Virus record (IMG/VR): IMGVR_UViG_3300025011_000155
Coordinates: 1 to 29,091 of that record
Reading direction: 5' to 3' (one strand)
From: a virus
DNA length: 29,091 nt
The notes beneath the pieces were generated by a model. The model ran no database searches, was not told the origin of the DNA, and worked only from the letters and a program-made list of their open reading frames with translations. Each line of letters opens with the position of its first letter. Within the stretch, counting starts at the first letter, position 1. Shown one piece after another: positions 12,488 to 20,466 of the stretch. Both the position numbers and the translations under genes were made by a program.

Positions 12488-13174
12488 ATGTTGAAAGAAC
12501 TCAAATCTCAGCACCGCAACATAATTCAGATGGCCTTTAATGGTTATAAGAATCAGGAAATCGCTGAGCGTCTTGGCATGGCACAATCATCCGTATCTAC
12601 AATTCTGCGTTCACCGTTAGGTCAAGCTTACTTAAATGGCCTTCAAGACAGGGCGCACGAAGCAACTTTGGACGTTCGTAAAAAGCTAGTCAGCCTCAAC
12701 AAGGAGGCGCTAGCAACCTTCGAGCATCTTCTCAACTCGAGTTCCCGCAAAGCTGTTCCAGCATCCGTACAGTTTAATGCAGCCAAAGATGTGCTTGATC
12801 GCAATGGTTATAAGGCTCCAGATCGTTTGAACATCGACATGACGCTGCAAACCAAAACTGATGAAGAACTCGATGCTGAGATAGCTGCAATCGAAGAAGC
12901 TATCAACCGTACTGGTGGTAAAAATCTTCCAGAGATTAAAAAATCCTTACGACAAAACTTATCATTTACGACCATTCCTCTTACTTCAGATCATGCTGTT
13001 GTCACGAATACTGCCAACGAGGATGATTTATCTCTGGAAGATTTGTTCTGTACTGAAGAACAAGCTGGCCTATTTATTCCTGACGAATCTTTTGAAGAGC
13101 CCCTTCTGATGGAAGACACCTCAATTTTAGAAGACCTATCATTTGATCCCTTTCACAATATTAAAAGGTCATAA
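12488..13174 (+). CDS. Terminase small subunit, putative
   Basis: It is probably the DNA-recognition subunit of the packaging motor. The N-terminus has a helix-turn-helix (residues 17-42, GYKNQEIAERLGMAQSSVST) typical of small terminases. A helical middle (LDVRKKLVSLNKEALATFEH) and an acidic C-terminal region of about 80 residues follow. ATG 12488 is the only start codon after the upstream stop, but its ribosome binding site is weak. Its stop overlaps the start of the large subunit (TAATG), as is usual for this pair. At 228 residues it is slightly long for the family. Identity rests on the helix-turn-helix and position. Confidence 0.8.
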   Translation: MLKELKSQHRNIIQMAFNGYKNQEIAERLGMAQSSVSTILRSPLGQAYLNGLQDRAHEATLDVRKKLVSLNKEALATFEHLLNSSSRKAVPASVQFNAAKDVLDRNGYKAPDRLNIDMTLQTKTDEELDAEIAAIEEAINRTGGKNLPEIKKSLRQNLSFTTIPLTSDHAVVTNTANEDDLSLEDLFCTEEQAGLFIPDESFEEPLLMEDTSILEDLSFDPFHNIKRS

Positions 13175-14643
13175 TGATGGATCTTTCCCACCTTGATAGA
13201 GACCGCAAAGAGCAATACCTCAAACTATTGCAAGCCAAAAACATTCGGATCAAGCAAAATAAGATAGTCCAGTATTATCCAGATGACGGCGAGCTGAGTC
13301 GGCATAACTACCCTAAGCACATGCAGTTCTTTGCAGCCGGCAGCACATTTAGTGAACGCTGTATCATGGCTGCAAACCGAATTGGAAAAAGCGAAGGAAT
13401 TGGTGCATACGAAACAACTCTTCATGCCACCGGAAGATATCCTGCTTGGTGGACTGGAAAGCGTTTCACCAAACCAGTTTCCATCTGGGCCTGTGGAACA
13501 ACCAGTACAACTGCCAGGGACATCGTACAATATAAGCTTATTGGCAATCCTGAAGAGTATGGTACTGGACTCATACCAGAAAAGTATATAATAAAGACAT
13601 CTCCTAAGGCCGGCGGAGTTGCGAACGCCATAGACATGATATTGGTCAAGCATATCTCTGGTGGCATATCTCGGATTAAGATCAAGTCTTATGCAGAAGG
13701 CCGCAAGTCTTTTGAAGGCACAGAGCAGGATTTAATTTGGCTGGATGAAGAATGTCCATTGCCAATCTATACTGAATGTATAACCAGGACCATGACAACG
13801 AATGGTCTAATCATGCTTACCTTCACACCGTTAGAGGGCCTAACTGATACTGTTCTTCAGTTTATGCCAAACGGAAAGATTGAGGATAATCAAGAAGGCA
13901 GTAAGTTCCTTATTCAAGCTACATGGGATGATGCTCCACACTTAACCAAAGAACAGAAAGACAAACTCTGGGCAGCCTTACCACCACATCAACGTGACGC
14001 CAGGTCGAAAGGCGTTCCGCAGTTGGGAGCTGGTGCAATTTATCCAATCCTCGAAAGTAATATTACAGTCGCTGATTTTGCCATCCCAGATCATTGGCTC
14101 CGTTGCTATGCGTTGGATGTAGGCTGGAAGAAGACTGCAACTGTTTGGGCAGCCACAGATCCTACCAGCAACATAACTTATCTGTATTCCGAATATTATC
14201 AGGGCCAACAGTTGCCACTGATCCATGCGGATGCTATTAAGGCTCGAGGAAATTGGATTCCAGGCGTAGTTGATTCAGCTGCACATGGACGCAGTCAAGA
14301 TGATGGTAAGCAACTTTTTGAACAATACCTAGGATTAGGTCTTGACCTCGAAAATGCTAACAAATCTGTTGAAGCCGGCTTATATGCTGTATGGCAAATG
14401 CTTAGTACCAACCGATTGAAAGTATTTGGTTCGTTGGTTAATTGGTTTTCAGAGTTCAGGATTTATCGCCGGGATGAGAATGGGCAGATAGTTAAAGATC
14501 GCGATCACCTTATGGACTGCACTCGATATCTAGTTATGTCTGGCCTCAAGCGAGCGATCGCCAAGCCATATTGGGAATTTCAGGCATGGGAAGAAAGCGA
14601 ACTTTACAATCATCAAGAAGCAAGTCTGGTTACAGGTTATTAA
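13174..14643 (+). CDS. Terminase large subunit (ATPase and nuclease)
   Basis: This is the packaging motor that translocates DNA into the prohead and cuts it. The ATPase domain has a Walker A-type AANRIGKSE at residues 66-74, Walker B LIWLDEE at 187-193 and motif III LTFTPLEG at 215-222. The RNase H-like nuclease domain has conserved acids in ALDVGWKKT (D315), VVDSAAHGRS (D367) and DHLMDCTRY (D444/D448). At 489 residues the protein has normal full length. It overlaps the small subunit start-to-stop. The signature is closest by eye to P22/Sf6-like terminases, but headful packaging cannot be concluded from it alone. Confidence 0.95.
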   Translation: MMDLSHLDRDRKEQYLKLLQAKNIRIKQNKIVQYYPDDGELSRHNYPKHMQFFAAGSTFSERCIMAANRIGKSEGIGAYETTLHATGRYPAWWTGKRFTKPVSIWACGTTSTTARDIVQYKLIGNPEEYGTGLIPEKYIIKTSPKAGGVANAIDMILVKHISGGISRIKIKSYAEGRKSFEGTEQDLIWLDEECPLPIYTECITRTMTTNGLIMLTFTPLEGLTDTVLQFMPNGKIEDNQEGSKFLIQATWDDAPHLTKEQKDKLWAALPPHQRDARSKGVPQLGAGAIYPILESNITVADFAIPDHWLRCYALDVGWKKTATVWAATDPTSNITYLYSEYYQGQQLPLIHADAIKARGNWIPGVVDSAAHGRSQDDGKQLFEQYLGLGLDLENANKSVEAGLYAVWQMLSTNRLKVFGSLVNWFSEFRIYRRDENGQIVKDRDHLMDCTRYLVMSGLKRAIAKPYWEFQAWEESELYNHQEASLVTGY

Positions 14644-14657
14644 GCAATGAGAACATT

Positions 14658-15038
14658 ATGAAAGGTGAAAAGATTCTTGGAGAGTTCGAGCTTGGTCTTA
14701 GAAGAGTAAAACTAATTGCTATGCAAGAAAGTGGTGGGAGTCTTACTTGTTTACCAAAATCAGGATCAGCTGAAATTAGAGTGGGTATTAAAACTAATAA
14801 GTGGCATGAATGCCTTTCTGTTTTAATGCATGAATCTATTGAATTTGTTTGTATTGAAATGGGTTTCAGATTTTATCCAAACTTAGATATGTCAAGAGAT
14901 TCTAATAGACTTTACTTCTTTTTTCAGCATAGTGACTTTTCAGAAATCATAGCAAGAGCAGGTGAGTTTGTTGCTTCTGCAAGTAAGCCACTTAAAAAGT
15001 TTTGGAGAAAAGAAAATGACAAAAGTAATCAGAGTTGA
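14658..15038 (+). CDS. Hypothetical protein with HExxE motif, 126 aa
   Basis: The start at ATG 14658 (MKGEKILGEFELGLRRVKLI) is chosen because it follows the terminase stop by 14 nt. An upstream in-frame Met lies inside the terminase gene. The centre contains LSVLMHESIEFVCIEM, an HExxE motif like that of some zinc-binding phage proteins. A basic C-terminus follows (SKPLKKFWRKENDKSNQS). Proximity to the terminase and portal suggests a role in packaging or assembly. A metal-dependent activity is only a possibility. Confidence 0.7.
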   Translation: MKGEKILGEFELGLRRVKLIAMQESGGSLTCLPKSGSAEIRVGIKTNKWHECLSVLMHESIEFVCIEMGFRFYPNLDMSRDSNRLYFFFQHSDFSEIIARAGEFVASASKPLKKFWRKENDKSNQS

Positions 15039-15120
15039 GAAAGCAGACACAAGCGACGAAGTCGCCTACACATATTTTCACTCTACTTGCTCTTTACGGA
15101 ATACTAATAAAATAATTTAA
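15016..15120 (+). CDS. Possible 34-aa peptide carrying a dispersed repeat
   Basis: ATG 15016 has GGAG 8 nt upstream and overlaps the end of 14658-15038. It encodes MTKVIRVEKADTSDEVAYTY and a short tail to TAA at 15118-15120. The middle of the frame is made by the repeat at 15051-15071. It may be a truncated gene interrupted by the repeat, or non-functional. Confidence 0.3.
   Translation: MTKVIRVEKADTSDEVAYTYFHSTCSLRNTNKII
15051..15071 (+). repeat. 21-bp dispersed palindromic repeat, copy 1
   Basis: The sequence starts AAGCGACGAAGTCGCCTAC and is identical over 21 bp to 15473-15493. It contains GCGAC-GAA-GTCGC, a 5-bp stem with a three-base loop, like small REP-type elements. Confidence 0.75.
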
Positions 15121-15186
15121 AATTTTTAACAGGTAAACCAGGTTCCTGAATAAATCTGGTATTAAAATTCTTTGGAGGTAAAACCC

Positions 15187-15354
15187 ATGGAAAAGAAAAT
15201 TGAAGAGGCAATAAAATTATTGGCTGAAAGAATTACTAAAGATGTAAAATCAGATGATGCATTAAAACTTACTCAAGCAGCATCGAATCTTGCTCATGTA
15301 TTAGCGATAAAAGCAGATATTACACAGACACAAAGTAAATTAAATTCTAAATAA
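15187..15354 (+). CDS. Small helical protein, 55 aa
   Basis: ATG 15187 follows GGAGG at 8 nt; an upstream TTG in the same frame lies within the Shine-Dalgarno and is rejected. The product MEKKIEEAIKLLAERITKDV, then SDDALKLTQAASNLAHVLAI, is entirely helical. It sits just before the portal gene. This is a typical small gene of a head module, with unknown role. Confidence 0.65.
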   Translation: MEKKIEEAIKLLAERITKDVKSDDALKLTQAASNLAHVLAIKADITQTQSKLNSK

Positions 15355-15381
15355 TATATTTGACTCTGCAGGAAATTAATA

Positions 15382-17592
15382 ATGGCTAATAATGGTTTTG
15401 AATTTCCTGTAGAGGAACTTGTTGATCCAGGCAATCCAGCGACTCCGATGGCGAATGCAATTATAGCTGGCCAAGCGACGAAGTCGCCTACACGAACCAA
15501 CTCAACCCTTAATACCGGCAGTAATCTACCAGACGATGAACAGGCAAGCTTAATGGGTCAAGTTCCATTTTGGGCAACTGAAGAACCCATCGAAGATATT
15601 ATAAATCCAGTTCAAGTTGATCCTATGATGACTGCTCTGGTTGAGAAAGAAGCCCTGCGTGCTGAAGCAGTTGTCCTCATCACAAACTTGGCAGATAAAC
15701 AAAATAAGGAAACCTTAGCAGATATTACGACAAAAGTACTAGAAGGCTACAAGCTCGATCTAGCTAGCCGCACAGAATGGGAAGCACTTAATGTGCAGAT
15801 CATTGACCTAGCGAAGCTGCTCGTAAAGAAAAAGGTTTATGCTGGTGAGGTCGTTGCCAATGTTAAGTACCCCTTAATAATTAATGCATGTATCCAGTTT
15901 GCTGCCAGAGCATATCCAGAACTTATCAAAGGTAACGAAGTTGTCAAAGGTAAAGTAGTTGGATCTGATCCGGACAATATTAAGTTCGACAAAGCTCAAC
16001 GAATTTCGCAGTTTATGTCTTTCCAGCTTCTGTCACTAATGGAAGATTGGGAAGAGGGCGTTGATCAGCTACTTTTTACGTTACCAGCAATTGGTTGTGT
16101 ATTTAAAAAGAGTTACTTCGATGCAATTGAACGGAAGTCAGTATCTCAGATAGTCTTCGCTGATGATTTGGTTGTAAATTATTTTGCCGAATCACTTGAG
16201 AGGGCTCCACGAGTTACACATAGAATCTATTTGTATCATAATGAAATCGTTGAGCGCATCAATTCTGGGATCTTTATCAAGTTTGATGTAGCAGAACTTG
16301 GACAAGCAACTAGCGATAAGACTGCCGATGTAGATGAAGATACTCCACATTTGTTTCTTGAACAACATCGGTGGTACGACCTAGATGGTGATGGCTATCA
16401 AGAACCGTATGTAGTAACTGTCCATGATCAATCACAGAAGTTAGTTCGCATATCACCTCGGTTTGCTACGGATGGAATTATTCGTAAGTCTGATGAAGCT
16501 GGAGTAGTTGATCCGAACGGACCGATTGTTAAGATCATCCCGGAGCAATATTTTACTCGATTTATTTTCATGCCTGCGATTGATGGCGGCTTTTATGGTA
16601 TGGGGTTTGGCTCTCTTTTGATGAGCAGCAACTCTGCTATAAACACAGTTATTAATCAGCTTCTCGATGCCGGGACGTTATCAAATCGACAGTCTGGTTT
16701 CCTAGGGAGAGGACTTAAGCTCGGTAGTGGCAAATCCATTCAAGTCAAATCTGGCGAATGGAAACCAGTTGATGCTACCGGAGATGATCTGCGCAAGAAT
16801 ATCTTCCCCATGCCAGTACGTGAGCCCAGTAATGTTCTCTTCCAATTGCTCGGCCTGTTAATCGAGAGTGGCAAAGAACTTGCCGGCATGACAGAGATTC
16901 TTGCTGGTAACTCTCCAGGCGCAAATGTTCCGGCTGAATCGGTACTTGCATTGATCGAGCAGGGACTGCAAGTCTATAGTGCAATCCACAAGCGGTTGTA
17001 TCGTAGCCAGTATAAAGAGTTCATAAAGTTACGGAGGTTGAATGCTCTTTATCTAGACCAGATGACTTATAGTGTTGTCCTGGATGATAGTGCTGCAATT
17101 GTTCAGGCTGACTTCTCTAGTGCCGATTTCGATGTTGTTCCGGTTAGTGATCCGAACAGCACGACAATGATGCAGAGGTTGCTCAAGGCAAAAGCTATGC
17201 TAGAGTTGCGAGGCCAAGGACTTAATGATCAGGAAATCTTGCGGCAATACTTACTTGCACTTGATATCGAAGATGTTGAGCGGTTCTTTCCTGTAGAAGA
17301 TCAATCTGATCCTGAGAAAGAATTAACTGTGAAGAAATTGCAAGTCGAAGTTGATGAACTGAATGCGAAAATTGAAAAGCTTAGAGCAGAAACTCAAAAG
17401 ATTTTAGCAGAGATTCCAAAGGCTCAACTTGAACAAGAGAAGACCATTGAAGAAATGGATAATGATAAGATAGATTTAGCTCTTAAAGATAAGCAAATTT
17501 CTGGGCAACTTGAGCTTGGGCGAAGTCAGCAAAGCTTAGGCAAAGCACCTGGTGGATTAAAAGAAAGCACGGTGAAACGTGAATATAGTTAA
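15382..17592 (+). CDS. Portal protein, putative
   Basis: This is the head vertex ring protein through which DNA is packaged. The assignment rests on position directly after the terminase, on length (736 aa against 725 for P22 portal) and on composition. The N-terminal arm is followed by a long helical core and a region rich in conserved-looking patterns (FFMPAI-type, GMTEILAGNSPGANVPAESV at about 507-526). This segment is typical of portal proteins in podoviruses. The last 110 residues form a coiled coil (VKKLQVEVDELNAKIEKLRA) like the portal barrel. ATG 15382 has AGGA upstream. The second copy of the dispersed repeat lies in-frame at residues 31-37. Confidence 0.85.
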   Translation: MANNGFEFPVEELVDPGNPATPMANAIIAGQATKSPTRTNSTLNTGSNLPDDEQASLMGQVPFWATEEPIEDIINPVQVDPMMTALVEKEALRAEAVVLITNLADKQNKETLADITTKVLEGYKLDLASRTEWEALNVQIIDLAKLLVKKKVYAGEVVANVKYPLIINACIQFAARAYPELIKGNEVVKGKVVGSDPDNIKFDKAQRISQFMSFQLLSLMEDWEEGVDQLLFTLPAIGCVFKKSYFDAIERKSVSQIVFADDLVVNYFAESLERAPRVTHRIYLYHNEIVERINSGIFIKFDVAELGQATSDKTADVDEDTPHLFLEQHRWYDLDGDGYQEPYVVTVHDQSQKLVRISPRFATDGIIRKSDEAGVVDPNGPIVKIIPEQYFTRFIFMPAIDGGFYGMGFGSLLMSSNSAINTVINQLLDAGTLSNRQSGFLGRGLKLGSGKSIQVKSGEWKPVDATGDDLRKNIFPMPVREPSNVLFQLLGLLIESGKELAGMTEILAGNSPGANVPAESVLALIEQGLQVYSAIHKRLYRSQYKEFIKLRRLNALYLDQMTYSVVLDDSAAIVQADFSSADFDVVPVSDPNSTTMMQRLLKAKAMLELRGQGLNDQEILRQYLLALDIEDVERFFPVEDQSDPEKELTVKKLQVEVDELNAKIEKLRAETQKILAEIPKAQLEQEKTIEEMDNDKIDLALKDKQISGQLELGRSQQSLGKAPGGLKESTVKREYS
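15473..15493 (+). repeat. 21-bp dispersed palindromic repeat, copy 2
   Basis: It is identical to 15051-15071 over 21 bp, including the GCGAC-GAA-GTCGC hairpin. It lies inside the portal gene and encodes about residues A32 to T37 (ATKSPT) of its variable N-terminal arm without breaking the frame. Confidence 0.75.
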
Positions 17593-17601
17593 GGAGACAA
17601 T

Positions 17602-17769
17602 ATGGATGAATTAGGAAAGAAAAAGAAGAGCACGTTTTCTTTTTTACGTGCACTTGGTTTGGGTAAAAACAAGAATGATGCTCCAGACAAGAATGTTTTT
17701 TATGCTGGGAATGTAACAACTGCTGCAAATAAGAGAAAGAAAGAATTGGAGAAAGCTAATCAAGACTAA
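17602..17769 (+). CDS. Small basic protein, 55 aa
   Basis: ATG 17602 follows AAGGAG at good spacing, 9 nt after the portal stop. The product MDELGKKKKSTFSFLRALGL has a lysine cluster and a short hydrophobic helix. A charged helical tail (KRKKELEKANQD) follows. It is probably a head-assembly accessory of unknown role. Confidence 0.65.
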   Translation: MDELGKKKKSTFSFLRALGLGKNKNDAPDKNVFYAGNVTTAANKRKKELEKANQD

Positions 17770-17779
17770 GGATATCACG

Positions 17780-18034
17780 ATGCTAACCAGTGAACAATTC
17801 CAAGAGTGGAAAAATCATCCAGTAACGAAAGAGCTTTTTGCTGAGCTTAAAAAGACTAGGCAGTCCATAGTTGATCAGCTTGCTAATGGAAATAGCATAG
17901 GTCCAGATGCACAGGCAACACATGGATTTACTAACAGAGCAGTTGGCCAAATAAACGGCCTGGATCAGCTTCTTAATATTTCTTTTGAAGGTGACTCTGT
18001 AGAGAATGAAGTTGATGAGATAAGTGGTTATTGA
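17780..18034 (+). CDS. Hypothetical head-module protein, 84 aa
   Basis: ATG 17780 follows AAGGAT. The sequence MLTSEQFQEWKNHPVTKELF, then ELKKTRQSIVDQLANG and GRAVGQINGLDQLLNI-type helices, matches a small protein pattern I recall between portal and capsid genes in marine-type phages. There the pattern is 'W..hP.T...f..L......' followed by 'G...g...G....l'. It may be a structural or assembly factor. Confidence 0.75.
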   Translation: MLTSEQFQEWKNHPVTKELFAELKKTRQSIVDQLANGNSIGPDAQATHGFTNRAVGQINGLDQLLNISFEGDSVENEVDEISGY

Positions 18035-18064
18035 GAATAACAATTATTTAAAAGGGTAATAATT

Positions 18065-18400
18065 ATGAGTGACGAACACATTATGGATATTAATCAATCT
18101 GGTATTATTCCGACTGGCGGGCATTTGTTAGTACTTCCTGAAAAGGTTGAAGAAAAGACTAAGGGCGGAATCTATTTGCCTGAGACAATTCGGGAAAAAG
18201 AACAGCAAGCAGCTACAGTCGGCACCTTGATTGCCATCGGCCCCACTGCCTGGAAAGACCTTGATGACGGAGTAGCCTGGGCGGAAGTAGGCGATAAGAT
18301 TAGTTACTCCCGATATGCTGGCGTGTCAATGCCTGGCAAGGATGATGAATCTTATGTATTGATTAATGACAATGATGTTTTGGCTCGGTTACTCTTTTAA
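18065..18400 (+). CDS. GroES-like co-chaperonin
   Basis: This is a phage homologue of the 10-kDa chaperonin that caps GroEL during folding, as T4 gp31 does for its capsid protein. It has the usual order. A beta-barrel start (GGHLLVLPEKVEEK) leads into a mobile loop with TKGGIYLPETIREKEQQAA, which contains the GroEL-binding tripeptide equivalent of IVL. The body contains GTLIAIGPTAW and VGDKISYSRYAG, then the C-terminal strand YVLINDNDVLARL. At 111 residues it is slightly longer than GroES (97). Placed between portal and capsid genes, it most likely helps fold the major capsid protein. The start is ATG 18065 with AAGGG upstream. Confidence 0.9.
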   Translation: MSDEHIMDINQSGIIPTGGHLLVLPEKVEEKTKGGIYLPETIREKEQQAATVGTLIAIGPTAWKDLDDGVAWAEVGDKISYSRYAGVSMPGKDDESYVLINDNDVLARLLF

Positions 18401-18412
18401 ATAGGTGTTATT

Positions 18413-19360
18413 ATGGCAGAAGAATTTGTGCAAGACATTATTATGGCAGCCGAAGCAACTGATAGTTCTTCTACAGAAGCAACAGACAGCACTGGTAAGT
18501 CCAGCGAATCTGTTGTGGTAGCCAGCTCTGGTGATGATCAATCTTCCAATCAAACGAAAACCCCTAATGGTAATGCTGATTCTGATCAAACCAAGATTGC
18601 TCCTTCTGTAGAAGAACTTGCTTCACAACTTGGCTGGCGTGCTGATCATGTAGGTGAAGATGCAGTTGATGCAGTCACATATATTCTGAGGTCGAAAGAC
18701 ATTCAGAAGGCAATGAGTAAGCATAACAAAGATTTAAAGGAGAACCTTAGTGCTGTTCAGGCATCTGTAAATGCATTGAAGGAACACAATGAGAAAGTTT
18801 ATCAAACTGAAGTTAAAAAACTAACTGCTGAAATAGAAACTCTTAAGAAGGAACGCAAGTCGGCTATTGAGCTTGCTGATGTTGATAAAGTTGAAGAATT
18901 GGATGCACAGATCGAGGCTAAGAAAAATGATCTTGCTGCGCCAAAAATTAATGATAGTAGCAAGTCTGGTACTGTTGAAAATCCTGTCTATGACGAGTGG
19001 ATTACGGATAATCAATGGTACTTGGAAGACAATGAGATGGCACAGTTCGCTGATAGTGTGGCGCAGAATTATGTAGGTGCTCCTCTTCCGAGGATTTATG
19101 CACTGGTACGGCAGAAAGTTCAGGAGGTTTTTCCAGAAAAGTTTGCTTCTAACAAACCTGGAACAGTTGCCAATGTTGTAACGAAACCAATCGGGCCTGT
19201 TTCTCCAGTTGACAAAGGATCAAACAATAAAGGTGCCTCAACTTCTTTCAGTAAAGCTGATCTGACGCCTGACCAAGTTAGTATCATGAATCAATTTGTT
19301 CGCGGAGGAATTATGTCCGAAGAACAATACATTAAAGATATTGCAAGTATGCAAGAATAA
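18413..19360 (+). CDS. Scaffold-like head assembly protein, 315 aa
   Basis: The protein is acidic, with a low-complexity Ser/Thr-rich N-terminus (MAEEFVQDIIMAAEATDSSS). A long coiled coil at about 95-165 (KHNKDLKENLSAVQASVNAL, then KKLTAEIETLKKERKSAIEL) and a loosely structured C-terminus follow. Position just before the decoration-like and major capsid genes and this composition fit a scaffolding protein. ATG 18413 follows AGGTG. Identity is inferred, since scaffolds diverge fast. Confidence 0.65.
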   Translation: MAEEFVQDIIMAAEATDSSSTEATDSTGKSSESVVVASSGDDQSSNQTKTPNGNADSDQTKIAPSVEELASQLGWRADHVGEDAVDAVTYILRSKDIQKAMSKHNKDLKENLSAVQASVNALKEHNEKVYQTEVKKLTAEIETLKKERKSAIELADVDKVEELDAQIEAKKNDLAAPKINDSSKSGTVENPVYDEWITDNQWYLEDNEMAQFADSVAQNYVGAPLPRIYALVRQKVQEVFPEKFASNKPGTVANVVTKPIGPVSPVDKGSNNKGASTSFSKADLTPDQVSIMNQFVRGGIMSEEQYIKDIASMQE

Positions 19361-19375
19361 TAAGAGGATTATGTT

Positions 19376-19789
19376 ATGACAGAGCAGGCAAATAAAATAG
19401 AGAGTGTTAAAAGCGAGCAACCGCGTAAGAGAATTCCTCTTGGATCGAGGAATATCTTGACTGCACCGAAGAAGGTCGGTTTCGTGCGCCGATTTGTTAA
19501 TGACACTGGAGATCGCATTCAGATGTTTAAGGCTGCTGGATGGAACGCTGTTGATGATGGCTCACCTGTTGGAGACTCGAAGATTGGAAGGCCTACTCAA
19601 ATTGGTAGTACCACCAACCCGAGTGTAGGTAACAATCAAAGGGCTGTTCTAATGGAGATCCCAGAAGAGATTTATGAGGCAGACCGAGCCGAATCACAAG
19701 CCAAGATTAGTGAGGTAGAAAGCCAAATTAAGCGGAACTCTCGTGGCGAGGGTAAAGATGGCTTGTCTGGAAGTGTGACTATTTCGTAA
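19376..19789 (+). CDS. Hypothetical structural protein, 137 aa
   Basis: ATG 19376 has AAGAGG upstream. The segment RIPLGSRNILTAPKKVGFVR, then RFVNDTGDRIQMFKAAGWNA, is a pattern I recall from head-module proteins of marine-type phages. The C-terminus is a charged helix (ESQAKISEVESQIKRNSRGE). It sits between scaffold and decoration-like genes and may be a head-completion or minor capsid component. No enzymatic motif is seen. Confidence 0.65.
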   Translation: MTEQANKIESVKSEQPRKRIPLGSRNILTAPKKVGFVRRFVNDTGDRIQMFKAAGWNAVDDGSPVGDSKIGRPTQIGSTTNPSVGNNQRAVLMEIPEEIYEADRAESQAKISEVESQIKRNSRGEGKDGLSGSVTIS

Positions 19790-19817
19790 AATTTAAATTT
19801 TTGTTGAGGTAAAAAAT

Positions 19818-20414
19818 ATGGCAAATCTTGATACTCCTTTCGGTTTTAAACCGGTAAAACATTTAAACGGGTCTCCTTGGAACGGTCAGGCAAATGTTTA
19901 TTACATTCCGTCTACGGATAACGTAGCTACTTTTAAAGGTGATGCAGTTAAAAGTGCTGGATCTGCAGATACTACTGGCAAGTATCCTACTGTCACTCAA
20001 GCTACTGCTGGTGCTGCAGTGAGAGGTGTTATAATTGGTTTTGGTGATAATCCTTATGTGATGATTCAGGCTGATACTCCGCTTCGTGCATATCGTCCGG
20101 CAGCTACTGCAATGTATTGCCTGGTAGTTGATGATCCTCAGGTTATTTTTGAAGTCCAAGAAGATAGTGATGCCAACTCTATTACTGCTGCAATGGTTGG
20201 ACTTTCTACTAACTTTGTAGTTGGCTCCGGCTCAACGGCTACTGGCAAGTCTGCCATGGAACTTGACTCCAGCGATACTGCAACTGACACCAGTGGTAAT
20301 TGTAGAATTTTGCGGTTGGCTAATCGAGAAGATAACGAGCTTGGTGATTATGCCAAGTGGGAAATTCTTTTCGGAGAGCATGAGCTTGGCCTGACTATTT
20401 CAACTGATGTTTAA
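19818..20414 (+). CDS. Capsid decoration/cement-like structural protein, 198 aa
   Basis: The N-terminus MANLDTPFGFKPVKHLNGSP, then WNGQANVYYIPSTDN, matches a structural family I recall from environmental phages (MANxDxxFGxxPVxHLNGSPYNGxxxxYYIP). The rest is beta-rich, with many Thr/Ser/Gly/Ala residues and few charges, as in outer capsid proteins. ATG 19818 follows GAGGTAAAAA. It directly precedes the major capsid gene. The cement role is inferred. Confidence 0.7.
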   Translation: MANLDTPFGFKPVKHLNGSPWNGQANVYYIPSTDNVATFKGDAVKSAGSADTTGKYPTVTQATAGAAVRGVIIGFGDNPYVMIQADTPLRAYRPAATAMYCLVVDDPQVIFEVQEDSDANSITAAMVGLSTNFVVGSGSTATGKSAMELDSSDTATDTSGNCRILRLANREDNELGDYAKWEILFGEHELGLTISTDV

Positions 20415-20466
20415 TTAGTTGGCTTTTAACTTTGGCTATTTAATCATCATTTAAAGGAGCATACAA

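Noticed and set aside
14554-14561. GCGATCGC, the cyanobacterial HIP1 octamer
   Set aside because: I noticed only one copy in 29 kb, which does not support a cyanobacterial host.
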